Positions 43,634 to 52,698 of a DNA stretch of 64,000 nucleotides are shown here, piece by piece. The translations under genes and the position numbers were made by a program. Below the pieces are notes generated by a model. The model did no database searches. It worked only from the letters and a program-made list of their open reading frames with translations, and had not been told where the DNA came from. This stretch comes from Devosia sp. RR2S18 (GTDB lineage: Bacteria > Pseudomonadota > Alphaproteobacteria > Rhizobiales > Devosiaceae). The DNA lies in contig NZ_CP126539.1 of NCBI RefSeq assembly GCF_030177755.1, positions 830,001 to 894,000 on the forward strand, written 5' to 3'. The stretch's first letter is position 1; every line of letters starts with the position of its first letter.

Positions 43634-44107
43634 ATGCCTGACCTGCTCGTGCGGCTTTACAATCTGCCGGAGATCGAAACCGAGGCGCGCGTGGCCGCTG
43701 CCGGGGTGACCGTGCGCCGTGCCCTGCCGCCGGAAGCCCATGTTGTCTTGGACTGGATCGGCAAGCACTTCAGCCCGGGCTGGGTAAGCGAAGCGCGGGT
43801 ATCGCTGGGACAATCGCCCGTTACGCTCTGGGTGGCGCACCGGGGGCAGGAGATCCTCGGCTTTGCCTGCCATGACGCCACCGCCAAGGGGTTCTTTGGC
43901 CCGACTGGTGTCGACGAGGCAGCGCGGGGGCAGGGGATTGGCGAGGCCTTGTTGTTCGCTACCCTGAGCGGCATGCGTGAAGCCGGCTATGGCTATGCGG
44001 TGATCGGCGGTGCCGGACCAGTGGAGTTCTACCAGAAGCGGCTGGACGCGATGGTGATCCCGAACTCGGTGCCGGGGATCTATGCGGGGCTGCTGAAGGG
44101 GGACTGA
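43634..44107 (+). CDS. GNAT-family acetyltransferase
   Basis: 157 residues with GGAGG before the ATG. N-terminal ~25 residues are followed by a GNAT-like beta/alpha pattern (ILGFACHDATAKGFFGPTGVDEAARGQGIGEALLFATL), with the acetyl-CoA pyrophosphate loop RGQGIGEA. Substrate unknown; placement 27 bp after the PLP enzyme suggests co-transcription and perhaps amino-acid or amine acetylation. Confidence 0.82.
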   Translation: MPDLLVRLYNLPEIETEARVAAAGVTVRRALPPEAHVVLDWIGKHFSPGWVSEARVSLGQSPVTLWVAHRGQEILGFACHDATAKGFFGPTGVDEAARGQGIGEALLFATLSGMREAGYGYAVIGGAGPVEFYQKRLDAMVIPNSVPGIYAGLLKGD

Positions 44108-44120
44108 GGCAGGGTTCTGC

Positions 44121-44747
44121 TTGGTGCTGCGGCAGCCCCTTCCTGGCCATCCCCGCACAGGGGAGGCTGACATCGAGCTTGAGGCAGATTTGGCGAATAG
44201 ACTGACGCGAGACTTCTTCGATCGCCCGGTTCTGGAGGTGGCCCGGGAGTTGATCGGGGTGACCCTGCTGTTCGATGGCGTGGGCGGGCCAATAGTCGAG
44301 GTCGAGGCCTATGACGAGACCGATCCGGCTTCGCACAGCTTTCGGGGGCCAACAGCGCGGAACGCCGCGATGTTCGGGCCGCCGGGTCACGCCTATGTCT
44401 ACAAGATCTACGGCATTCACTGGTGCGTCAACTTCGTGTGCCAGCCCGGAAGTGCCGTGTTGGTGCGGGCGCTGGAGCCGCAAGAGGGCCTGGCCGTGAT
44501 GCGGGAGCGACGAGGCGGGCTCGCAGACCGGCAGCTCTGTTCGGGGCCGGGCAAGCTCTGCCAGGCACTCGGCATCGACCGGCGGCACGACCAAATGCCG
44601 CTCGATGTGCCACCTTTCGGACTATGCAAGACGGACTTGGCCCACGAGATTGCGGCTGGCCGGCGCATCGGGATCACCAAGGGTGTTGAGATGCCCTGGC
44701 GGTTCGGACTCAAGGGATCGCCGTTTCTCAGCCGGCCTATGAAGTAG
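44121..44747 (+). CDS. DNA-3-methyladenine glycosylase (AAG/MPG family)
   Basis: 208 residues as drawn from TTG 44121; GTG 44124 or TTG 44190 are also possible, so the start is uncertain. The Aag fold is clear: LARELIGVTLLF, catalytic-region IVEVEAYDETDPASHSFRG, RNAAMFGPPGHAYVYKIYG, and CSGPGKLCQALGID near the C-terminus. It removes alkylated purines in base-excision repair. The stop codon lies inside the terminator stem that follows. Confidence 0.88.
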   Translation: MVLRQPLPGHPRTGEADIELEADLANRLTRDFFDRPVLEVARELIGVTLLFDGVGGPIVEVEAYDETDPASHSFRGPTARNAAMFGPPGHAYVYKIYGIHWCVNFVCQPGSAVLVRALEPQEGLAVMRERRGGLADRQLCSGPGKLCQALGIDRRHDQMPLDVPPFGLCKTDLAHEIAAGRRIGITKGVEMPWRFGLKGSPFLSRPMK

Positions 44748-44757
44748 GCCTGTTTTT
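44734..44757 (+). terminator. Intrinsic terminator overlapping the glycosylase stop
   Basis: GGCCTA 44734-44739 pairs with TAGGCC 44745-44750 around TGAAG; then TG and TTTTT 44753-44757. The stop TAG is in the right arm. Confidence 0.65.
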
Positions 44758-44762
44758 CACCG

Positions 44763-44787
44763 GGAACCAGTCTCAGCGCCCATCGTT
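44763..44787 (+). promoter_or_regulatory. EcfG-type promoter for the stress SDR
   Basis: GGAAC 44763-44767, 16 nt, CGTT 44784-44787. It begins 6 bp after the terminator T-run and faces the gene at 44940. A second GGAAC at 44834 has only GGTT 15 nt later and is weaker. Confidence 0.7.
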
Positions 44788-44939
44788 TGGCGTGTACGAG
44801 ACCGGCACGCGTCAACCGGACGCGGCGGCATAGGGAACGGGGATGGTTTTTCCGGTTTCCCGCCCCGGCCAACGAAGCGGCAGCCGAGCCCTTATCCCGC
44901 CCGTGCCGGTCTCACCCATTTTCTCACCAGGAGCTCAAA

Positions 44940-45797
44940 ATGGCCGGTTCGGAGCAGGTCAACCCGCCCCAGCATCAGGATCATCAGCCCGGTCGCGAGA
45001 CCCAGATGCATCCCAAGCCAGACTTCGAGCCGAAATTTCCTGGCAATGGCCGGCTCCAGGATAAGGTGGCGATTATCACGGGGGGCGATAGCGGCATTGG
45101 CCGCGCCTGCGCTGTGTTGTTTGCACGCGAAGGGGCGCAGGTCGCACTCGTTTATCTTGAGGAAACCGAAGATGCTAAGATCACGGCCGAGGCGGTGAAG
45201 GCGGAAGGCAAGGAAGCCTATCTGATCCGCGGTGACATCGGCGAAAAGGCGTTCTGCGACAATGTCGTGGGCAAGGTGATCGAGGAGTTCGGCAAGATCG
45301 ACGTGCTCGTCAACAACGCCGCCGAACAGCACCCCCAGGATGATCTCACCGAGATTAGCCAGGAACAGCTGGAAAAGACCTTCCGCACCAATCTCTTTGG
45401 TTACTTTTACATGACGCAGGCGGCGCTGCCGCATCTGAGCAAGGGCGCCTCAATCGTCAACACTACCTCGATCACGGCTTATCGCGGTTCCCCCAGCCTT
45501 CTGGACTATTCCTCGACCAAGGGTGCCATCGTGGCCTTCACCCGCTCGCTATCGGAGAACCTGGCGGAAAGCGGCATTCGGGTAAATGCTGTCGCCCCCG
45601 GACCAATCTGGACGCCGCTGATCCCAGCGACATTCCCGGCCGAGAAGGTGGCCGAGTTTGGTGCCAGTCAGCCGATGAAGCGACCCGGCCAGCCCAATGA
45701 AGTGGCAACTTGTCATCTGTTCCTGGCCTGCGACGAAAGCTCCTATATGACCGGTCAAGTGCTGCACCCTAATGGGGGCGAGGTTGTGGGAGGCTGA
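44940..45797 (+). CDS. Stress-type SDR oxidoreductase (YghA / general stress protein 39-like)
   Basis: 285 residues from the ATG at 44940, with CAGGAG at 44928-44933. An extended N-terminus of about 40 residues (QVNPPQHQDHQPGRETQMHPKPDFEP) is typical of this SDR subgroup. Cofactor site ITGGDSGIG, NNAAEQHPQ, catalytic YSSTKGA and a C-terminal YMTGQVLHPNGGEVVGG. Related proteins are general stress-induced in several bacteria. The EcfG-type promoter directly supports this. Substrate unknown. Confidence 0.9.
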   Translation: MAGSEQVNPPQHQDHQPGRETQMHPKPDFEPKFPGNGRLQDKVAIITGGDSGIGRACAVLFAREGAQVALVYLEETEDAKITAEAVKAEGKEAYLIRGDIGEKAFCDNVVGKVIEEFGKIDVLVNNAAEQHPQDDLTEISQEQLEKTFRTNLFGYFYMTQAALPHLSKGASIVNTTSITAYRGSPSLLDYSSTKGAIVAFTRSLSENLAESGIRVNAVAPGPIWTPLIPATFPAEKVAEFGASQPMKRPGQPNEVATCHLFLACDESSYMTGQVLHPNGGEVVGG

Positions 45798-45885
45798 TGC
45801 CGCTCCGCCTGTGAGCCGGCCGCGTCTTGTTGAAGCGTTAACCTCCTTGGTTGCGCCAGCATCTTCCCCGTGATTCAACGGGGGT

Positions 45886-47745
45886 GTGGAAGCCCTTGAG
45901 TCGTATTCCGATTTGTTCGCCGCGCCGCCGAGTGCGCCCGAGGCCGTGCGCGCACCGCTGGGCGTGTTGCGCGACGTCTTCGGCCACAAAAGCTTTCGCG
46001 GACAGCAGCAGGATGTCGTCGAGCACGTGATCGGGGGCGGCGATGCGGTGGTGCTGTTTCCCACGGGCGCCGGCAAATCCATGTGCTACCAGATTCCGGC
46101 AATGTGCCGGCCTGGCGTCGGCATCGTCGTTTCGCCGCTGATCGCCTTGATGCGCGACCAGGTGGAGGCGTTGCGCCAAGCCGGCGTCGCGGCTGCGGCA
46201 CTCAACTCATCGCTCACGCCGGAAGAATCGGCCGAAGTCAGGCGGCAACTCCGCCGGGGCGAACTCGACCTCCTTTATGTGGCGCCCGAACGGGTGGCGA
46301 CGCCGGGCTTTGCCAATATGCTGGGCGATGTCGAGATTGCTCTTTTTGCCATCGACGAGGCGCATTGCGTGAGTCAGTGGGGCCACGACTTCCGGCCTGA
46401 ATATCGCGAGCTGATCCATTTGGTGGAGCTGTTTCCCGGCGTGCCGCGGATCGCGCTGACCGCCACGGCCGATCCGACCACGCGCGAAGACATCATCGAG
46501 CGGTTGGGCCTCGAACAGGCGCGGGTCTTTACCACCAGTTTCGATCGGCCAAATATATCCTATTCCATCGTCGAGCGGGACAAGGCGCGCGACCAACTGC
46601 TAACTTTCCTGGGCGGGCACAAGGGTAGTTCGGGTATTGTCTATTGCCTGTCGCGGGCTAAGGTCGAGGATCTCGCCGACTGGCTCTCGGGAAAAGGTAT
46701 CCGCGCGTTGCCTTACCATGCAGGGATGAGTGCCCAGTTGCGGGCAGCCAATCAGGATGCGTTCCTCAAGGAAGAGGGCGTTTGCCTCGTGGCAACGGTG
46801 GCGTTCGGTATGGGTATCGACAAGCCCGATGTGCGCTATGTCGCCCACATGGATTTGCCATCCTCGATCGAAGCCTATTACCAGGAGACCGGCCGCGCCG
46901 GACGCGACGGGCAACCGGCCGAAGCCTGGATGAGCTATGGCATGGCCGATGTGGTGCAGCGGCGGCGCATGATCGATGAGGGTGGGGCGCCCGACGAGAT
47001 CAAGCGTCTTGAGCATGGCAAGCTCAACGCGCTGCTAGGCGTGTGCGAGACGGCGGAGTGCCGGCGCAAAGCCATTCTCAGCCATTTCGGCGAGAGCCAC
47101 CCGGGCAAATGCGGCAATTGCGACACCTGCCGCTCGCCGGTGGCGACCTGGGACGGGACGGAAGCCTCAATCAAAGCGCTGGCGGCGATCTATCGGACCG
47201 GACAGCGCTTCGGGGCGGCGCATGTGATCGACGTGCTGATGGGCAAGGTGACCGAGAAGGTCGAGCGTTTCGGGCACCAGCAGCAGGCGGTGTTCGGGCA
47301 GGGTGCCGATCTCGACAGCAAGACCTGGCAATCGGTGCTGCGGCAGTTGACGGCCATGGGGTTGGTGATCGTCGACCACGCCAATCATGGCGCGCTGATG
47401 CTGGCGCAGGAAGCGGGCGCAGTGTTCAAGCGCGAGCGTGTGGTGACCCTGCGCAAGGACCGGCCACGCAAGGCGGTGGAAGTGCGGCGGCAGCTCAATT
47501 CGGCGGTGCAGTTGACCGGTCCGGCGCAGAAGCTTTTCGAAGCCCTGCGTGAAGAGCGGCTGCGGATCGCCAAGGAACAGGGCGTGCCGCCTTACGTGAT
47601 CTTCCACGACGCCACGCTACGCGGCATGGCCATCGCGCGCCCGCGGCGCAAGCAGGATCTCCTTAGCCTCCCCGGCGTGGGGCAGGGCAAGCTTGATCGC
47701 TATGGCGAGGCCTTTCTGGCCGTGCTGGCGCGGGAGATCGAATGA
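45886..47745 (+). CDS. recQ: ATP-dependent DNA helicase RecQ
   Basis: 619 residues from GTG 45886. Superfamily 2 helicase: motif 0/[14 protein letters not shown] and [16 protein letters not shown] box [16 protein letters not shown], motif [10 protein letters not shown], motif [18 protein letters not shown], then the zinc-binding domain ([12 protein letters not shown]... CGNCDTC), winged helix, and a C-terminal HRDC domain ([24 protein letters not shown]). It unwinds DNA 3'-5' in recombination repair. Its stop overlaps the start of a membrane-protein gene by 4 bp, which is unusual. Confidence 0.94.
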   Translation: MEALESYSDLFAAPPSAPEAVRAPLGVLRDVFGHKSFRGQQQDVVEHVIGGGDAVVLFPTGAGKSMCYQIPAMCRPGVGIVVSPLIALMRDQVEALRQAGVAAAALNSSLTPEESAEVRRQLRRGELDLLYVAPERVATPGFANMLGDVEIALFAIDEAHCVSQWGHDFRPEYRELIHLVELFPGVPRIALTATADPTTREDIIERLGLEQARVFTTSFDRPNISYSIVERDKARDQLLTFLGGHKGSSGIVYCLSRAKVEDLADWLSGKGIRALPYHAGMSAQLRAANQDAFLKEEGVCLVATVAFGMGIDKPDVRYVAHMDLPSSIEAYYQETGRAGRDGQPAEAWMSYGMADVVQRRRMIDEGGAPDEIKRLEHGKLNALLGVCETAECRRKAILSHFGESHPGKCGNCDTCRSPVATWDGTEASIKALAAIYRTGQRFGAAHVIDVLMGKVTEKVERFGHQQQAVFGQGADLDSKTWQSVLRQLTAMGLVIVDHANHGALMLAQEAGAVFKRERVVTLRKDRPRKAVEVRRQLNSAVQLTGPAQKLFEALREERLRIAKEQGVPPYVIFHDATLRGMAIARPRRKQDLLSLPGVGQGKLDRYGEAFLAVLAREIE

Positions 47746-48728
47746 GTCTCGACCCCACCATCCCGAGGCGCCCGCGCTTTGCTGTGGTGGATATCGCCCG
47801 CGGCGTCGCCATCGTGGCCATGGTGGCGTACCATTTCTGCTGGGATCTGAGCTACTTCCGGTTCATTGCAGCTGATGTCGGCTATGACCCATTCTGGGTG
47901 GTGATCGCCCGATCGATCCTTTCAGCGTTCCTGTTCCTGGTGGGGGTGGGGTTGGTGCTGGGCCATGGCGAGGGCATTCGCTGGCACAACTTCTGGCGAC
48001 GCTGGATTTTCGTTGCGGCTGGGGCGCTGCTGATCACCCTTGGGACGTGGTTCGCGTTCCCGGTTACCTTCGTCTATTTCGGCGTGCTGCATGCCATTGC
48101 GCTGTTCAGCGTGTTGGCGCTGCTGTTCGTTCGGGCGCCGCTCTGGCTGCCCGTGGTGGTTGCGGTAGTGGTGATCGGCCTGCCGTTCTTTTACGCCGAT
48201 CCGCTGTTCAACGAAAACGCCTGGTCGTGGCTGGGCTTCTGGGAAGTGCCGCCGCCCGCCAATGATCTCGTGCCGATCTTTCCCTGGTTCGGGGTGACGC
48301 TGTTGGGCGTGATTGCGGCGCGGCTGGTCTTACGTTCGGGACTCGCGGTGCGGCTTGCTGCGGTTCAGCTACAGGGGCGGCTGCCGAAGCTGCTGGCGTT
48401 CCTGGGGCGGTGGAGCCTTCTCATCTATCTTCTCCACCAGCCGATCCTGTTCGCGCTGGTCTATCCTGCAGCGGCAATGTTGCAGCCGCAGGTGGCGATG
48501 CGGGAGGCTGATTTCCTGGACTCGTGTCAGCAGACTTGTGAAGCCAGCGGGACGGCGCCGGGGCTCTGCACCACCTATTGCCGGTGCGGGCTCGAAGGGA
48601 TCGAGGAAAACGATCTCTGGGAGGCGATCTATTCGGGGATGGTGTTGGCAGAGGAGCAGGCGCTGCTCGATGCCTCCAACCGGCAATGCTCGGCCGTGAT
48701 CTACCCCGAACTTGATCCGCAAGATTGA
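47742..48728 (+). CDS. DUF1624 (heparan-glucosaminide-acetyltransferase-like) membrane protein with Cys-rich tail
   Basis: 328 residues. PF07786-type opening [28 protein letters not shown], about seven membrane segments and an [11 protein letters not shown] helix near residue 235. After the last span, about 75 residues form a soluble tail with six Cys ([28 protein letters not shown], then one Cys near the end), likely disulphide-bonded or metal-binding. The family is thought to transfer acyl groups; the reaction here is unknown. Translation is coupled to recQ by an ATGA overlap. Confidence 0.82.
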   Translation: MSLDPTIPRRPRFAVVDIARGVAIVAMVAYHFCWDLSYFRFIAADVGYDPFWVVIARSILSAFLFLVGVGLVLGHGEGIRWHNFWRRWIFVAAGALLITLGTWFAFPVTFVYFGVLHAIALFSVLALLFVRAPLWLPVVVAVVVIGLPFFYADPLFNENAWSWLGFWEVPPPANDLVPIFPWFGVTLLGVIAARLVLRSGLAVRLAAVQLQGRLPKLLAFLGRWSLLIYLLHQPILFALVYPAAAMLQPQVAMREADFLDSCQQTCEASGTAPGLCTTYCRCGLEGIEENDLWEAIYSGMVLAEEQALLDASNRQCSAVIYPELDPQD

Positions 48729-48884
48729 TCCTTTGCACGTGAGGGCAACTTTCATGCCCCTGTCGTATTTCCATCTTGAATGGAAGAACGAATGAGCGTT
48801 GATTGTCTGTTGCAAGTGTCCGCGGCGCTGGCTGAATAGGCCCCCTCCCGCCCGGACGGTACATTTTGATGTCTGGATGTTTCT

Positions 48885-50741
48885 TTGACCAGTCTTGAGG
48901 CCGGCCGCGTCCGTTCACGCGGCGATGCACGCGCCCATGTGGCGGCCGCCCATCAGGGGCGCGGCCGTGGCACGCTCACGCGCATCGCGCTTTATTCGCT
49001 GCGGCACCCCTGGCAGGTGGCTGCGGCCGTTTTGGCAACCGTCATCGCTGCAACGCTGCAACTGTCCATTCCCTGGCTGTTGGGGCGGGCCGTGGATCAG
49101 GCGCAGGGGCTCTTAAGCGTCAGCCGCGAAGAGGCCGAGCAGGGACTGATGTGGACAGCGCTTATCCTGCTAGCGGTGTCAGTGGCGCGCGGTCTGTTCA
49201 CGCTGGCACAGAACTACTACGCCGAGTCGGTCGGTCACCATGTGGGCTATGAACTGCGGCTGGCCTTCTACGACAAGGTGCAGCGGCTCTCCTATTCCTA
49301 CCATGACAAGGTCCATAGCGGCGACCTCATTACGGTGGGCATGCTGGATCTCGACGGCGTGCGCATCTTCTTTTCGACCGGTCTCGTGCGGGTGGTGCTG
49401 CTCTCGATCCTGATCGGTGTCGGGGCTTATATGCTGCTATCGACCGACGTGCTGTTGGGCCTACTGGCGCTGAGCTTCGTGCCTTTCGTGGGCTGGCGCT
49501 CGTCCTCGGCCCAGCTGCAATTGCGAGCCACTTGGTTGATGCTGCAGGAAAAGCTCTCTTGGCTGACGCGCGTCATGGACGAAAACCTGGGCGGCATACG
49601 CGTGGTGCGTGCCTTCTCCGGGCAGAATTACGAGCTCGACAAATTCGATGCCGCCTCCAAGGAGGCGCTCGAACTCTCCCATAAGCGGCTCAGCATCCGC
49701 GTGCGCAATACCTCGGTTATGACCTTCTCGTTCTTTTCGGCAATGGGACTGGTGCTGTGGTTCGGTGGCGTCAAGGTGATCAATGGCGAGATCAGCGTGG
49801 GTACGCTCGCCTCGTTCCTCACCTTCATGACCATCCTCCAGATGCCGGTCCGGCAGCTGGGTCTAATGGTCAATTCCTTCGCCCGCGCCTCAACCTGCGG
49901 CAATCGCCTCTTTGCCTTTCTCGATGAGCCACTCGCCATCGATGACAAGCCGGGCGCCAAGGACCTCGAGATAACCGAGGGCGTGCTGCGGCTGGAGGAC
50001 GTGCATTTTACCTATCCCGGCGCGACCCACCCCACCCTGGATGGTGTGAGCTTTGAGGCGCGGCCGGGTGAAACCATTGGCATTGTGGGGGCGCCGGGCA
50101 GCGGCAAGTCGACCATGGCGAACCTCTTGGCCCGTTTCTACGACGTCTCAGGTGGTCGCATCACCATCGATGGGCAGGATGTGCGCGATGTTACCCTGCA
50201 CTCACTCCGCCAGGCGGTTGCCGTGGTGCAGCAGGACAATTTCCTGTTCACCACCACGCTCGAAAACAACATCGCCTATGGCGACCCCTGGGCAAAGGAG
50301 AACCGCATCGAGCGCGCGGCCGAAAGCGCCCAACTGCATGGCTACATCGCCGGTTTGCCGGACCGCTATGGCACGGTGGTCGGCGAACGCGGCATATCGC
50401 TATCGGGTGGCCAGCGGCAGCGACTGTCGATTGCGCGCAGCCTGATGCTGGAACCGGCGGTGATGGTGTTCGACGATTCCACTGCGGCAATTGACGCGGG
50501 CACCGAGCACCGCATCCGCAACGCCATCAAGGACTATGCCAGTGACCGGGTAACGCTGATCATCTCGCACCGGCTGAGCTCGCTGCTTCATGCGGACCGC
50601 ATCCTCTTTATCGAGGATGGCAAGATCGTCGAGCAGGGCACGCATGACGAGTTGCTTGCCCTCGGCGGGCGCTACCATGCGCTGCATCAATTGCAGACCC
50701 GGCCCACGGAAGAAATCGAGATGGGGAGCGCGGCTCAATGA
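48885..50741 (+). CDS. ABC exporter half-transporter, degenerate-site subunit
   Basis: 618 residues from TTG 48885 (start uncertain; no better codon nearby). Six-span exporter domain at about 35-320, then nucleotide-binding domain: Walker A GAPGSGKST, signature LSGGQRQRL, Walker B AVMVFDDSTAAID, H-loop ISHRLSS. The catalytic Glu after Walker B is Asp here, as in TM287/BmrC-type subunits of heterodimeric exporters. Its stop overlaps the second half-transporter. Predicted to export lipids or drugs; substrate unknown. Confidence 0.9.
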   Translation: MTSLEAGRVRSRGDARAHVAAAHQGRGRGTLTRIALYSLRHPWQVAAAVLATVIAATLQLSIPWLLGRAVDQAQGLLSVSREEAEQGLMWTALILLAVSVARGLFTLAQNYYAESVGHHVGYELRLAFYDKVQRLSYSYHDKVHSGDLITVGMLDLDGVRIFFSTGLVRVVLLSILIGVGAYMLLSTDVLLGLLALSFVPFVGWRSSSAQLQLRATWLMLQEKLSWLTRVMDENLGGIRVVRAFSGQNYELDKFDAASKEALELSHKRLSIRVRNTSVMTFSFFSAMGLVLWFGGVKVINGEISVGTLASFLTFMTILQMPVRQLGLMVNSFARASTCGNRLFAFLDEPLAIDDKPGAKDLEITEGVLRLEDVHFTYPGATHPTLDGVSFEARPGETIGIVGAPGSGKSTMANLLARFYDVSGGRITIDGQDVRDVTLHSLRQAVAVVQQDNFLFTTTLENNIAYGDPWAKENRIERAAESAQLHGYIAGLPDRYGTVVGERGISLSGGQRQRLSIARSLMLEPAVMVFDDSTAAIDAGTEHRIRNAIKDYASDRVTLIISHRLSSLLHADRILFIEDGKIVEQGTHDELLALGGRYHALHQLQTRPTEEIEMGSAAQ

Positions 50742-52633
50742 GCGCCATAGAGGACGACCGCGAGACCGCCAATTACCCCGGCCAGCGCCCACCCAAGGCG
50801 AGTGTCGGGTCGCACAGCATCGAGGAAGAAGTCTTCGGCTCGGCCTATGATCCGCAGACTATCCGCCGCATCTGGGCCTATGTTCGGCCCTACCGCAAGA
50901 AGATCTACCTGTCGGTAGCGGCCGTTCTGATATTCACCGGCACGCAGTTGGCTATTCCGCTGATCATCGGCCAGGCCATCGATAGCGGCATGACCGAAGG
51001 GGGCAACACCAACAACCTCCTCTGGGCCGTCGGGATTTTCGCAGTCATGGTGCTGCTGAACTTCGGCGCCAGCTTCGTGCAGGAAAGCCAGGTTGGCCAA
51101 GTGGCCGAGCACGTGCTGTTCGACATGCGGCGCGCCATGTTCTCGCAATTGCAGCGGGTGTCGCTGAGCTTCATGGACAAGACCGAAGTTGGCCGGTTGA
51201 TGAGCCGGCTGCAGGGCGACGTCAACTCCATGCAGGAGTTTCTCGAAACCTCGGTGTTGTCCGTCGGTGACCTGGTGCTGCTGGTTGGCATCGTGATCGT
51301 GCTGCTGTCCCTCGACTTCCGGTTGGGACTGCTGACGCTTTCAACCATGCCAATCCTGTTTGTCGTCCGCATCTTCTGGCTGCCACGCGCCAAGCGCGCC
51401 TTCATGGCGGCGCACGAGACCAATTCTGCGACCAATGGCGCCTTGGCCGAGGGTATCAATGGCGTTCGCACGGTGCAGAACCTTGACCGGCAGATGGTCA
51501 ATTTCGATCTCTATGATGACAAAGCCTACGGCAATCTGCAGACCCAGTTGACCGGGTCGCGCTACGCCCAGGTGATGGTGCCGATCGTCGATAGCCTCAC
51601 CGGCATTGCCATGGCCGTGGTGGTAGTAGTCGGCGGGTCGCTGGTGTTGAACGGCGCGCTGGAGATCGGCGTGATCGTTGCGTTCCTGTTTTATGTGCAG
51701 CGCTTCTTCGATCCCATTCGCTCGCTAACGATGCAATATTCCATCATGCAGCGCGCCATGACTTCGGGCCGGCGCATCACTGAAGTGCTCGATGTGCCGG
51801 TATCGATCAAGGACAAGCCAGATGCCGTCGCGCTGACCCGCGATATGGACGGTTCGGTGGAGTTCCAGAACGTCACCTTCGGCTACTCGTCCAAGCAACC
51901 CGTGCTCAAGAATGTGAGCTTCAAGGTAAAGCCAGGCGAGACTGTAGCCCTAGTGGGACCAACCGGCTCGGGCAAGACCAGCGCAATGGCCCTGGTGCAC
52001 CGGTTCTACGAAATAAACGAAGGCGCCGTGCTGGTGGGCGGGCATGACGTACGCGACGTGACCCAGGAATCGCTGGGCCAACAGGTCGCCATGGTGCTGC
52101 AGGAGCCATTCCTCTTCACCGGGACGGTGTTCGAGAACATTCGGTACAACAAAGCCGACGCGACCCGCGCGGACGTAATCGAAGCGGCCAAGGCAGTGGG
52201 TGCGCATGATTTCATCGAGAAGCTCCCCGGCGGCTATGACAGCGTGCTGGAGCAGCGTGGATCTAACCTCTCGCTGGGACAGCGACAGTTGATCAGCTTC
52301 GCTCGCGCCCTCGTTGCGGATGCCAAGATCCTTGTGCTCGATGAAGCAACTGCCAACATCGACTCCTACACGGAGCGGCAGATCCAAAAGGCGCTGGAAA
52401 CGCTGCTGGCGGGCCGCACCGGCATGGTTATCGCGCACCGGTTGGCGACCATTCGCGGCGCTGACCGGATCATCGTCCTGCAAAATGGCGAGCTGATCGA
52501 GACCGGCAATCATGACGAGTTGATTGCGAAGCGCGGCCTCTATGCGCGGCTCTACAACATGAACTATGCCAGTTTCGACGACATCCCCGATGATCTCGTT
52601 GCGCAGGTGACGGGAGCCTCCTCCACCAGCTGA
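50738..52633 (+). CDS. ABC exporter half-transporter, catalytic-site subunit
   Basis: 631 residues. Exporter membrane domain at about 50-340 and nucleotide-binding domain with Walker A GPTGSGKTS, signature LSLGQRQLI, Walker B ILVLDEATANID (Glu intact) and H-loop IAHRLAT. The signature has Leu in place of the first Gly; because the composite site pairs it with the partner's Walker A/B, both changes fall in the same degenerate ATP site. ATGA overlap with the partner gene. Confidence 0.92.
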   Translation: MSAIEDDRETANYPGQRPPKASVGSHSIEEEVFGSAYDPQTIRRIWAYVRPYRKKIYLSVAAVLIFTGTQLAIPLIIGQAIDSGMTEGGNTNNLLWAVGIFAVMVLLNFGASFVQESQVGQVAEHVLFDMRRAMFSQLQRVSLSFMDKTEVGRLMSRLQGDVNSMQEFLETSVLSVGDLVLLVGIVIVLLSLDFRLGLLTLSTMPILFVVRIFWLPRAKRAFMAAHETNSATNGALAEGINGVRTVQNLDRQMVNFDLYDDKAYGNLQTQLTGSRYAQVMVPIVDSLTGIAMAVVVVVGGSLVLNGALEIGVIVAFLFYVQRFFDPIRSLTMQYSIMQRAMTSGRRITEVLDVPVSIKDKPDAVALTRDMDGSVEFQNVTFGYSSKQPVLKNVSFKVKPGETVALVGPTGSGKTSAMALVHRFYEINEGAVLVGGHDVRDVTQESLGQQVAMVLQEPFLFTGTVFENIRYNKADATRADVIEAAKAVGAHDFIEKLPGGYDSVLEQRGSNLSLGQRQLISFARALVADAKILVLDEATANIDSYTERQIQKALETLLAGRTGMVIAHRLATIRGADRIIVLQNGELIETGNHDELIAKRGLYARLYNMNYASFDDIPDDLVAQVTGASSTS

Positions 52634-52698
52634 GCGCGACTTTTGACGCGCTGCGGCGTTTGCGTCACAAGGGCAGCAAACAAGATTGGAGTGAAGCC

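Noticed and set aside
42896..44173. A 425-codon minus-strand frame across the PLP enzyme and GNAT genes
   Set aside because: Antisense shadow; the plus-strand genes have overlapping starts and clear active-site motifs.
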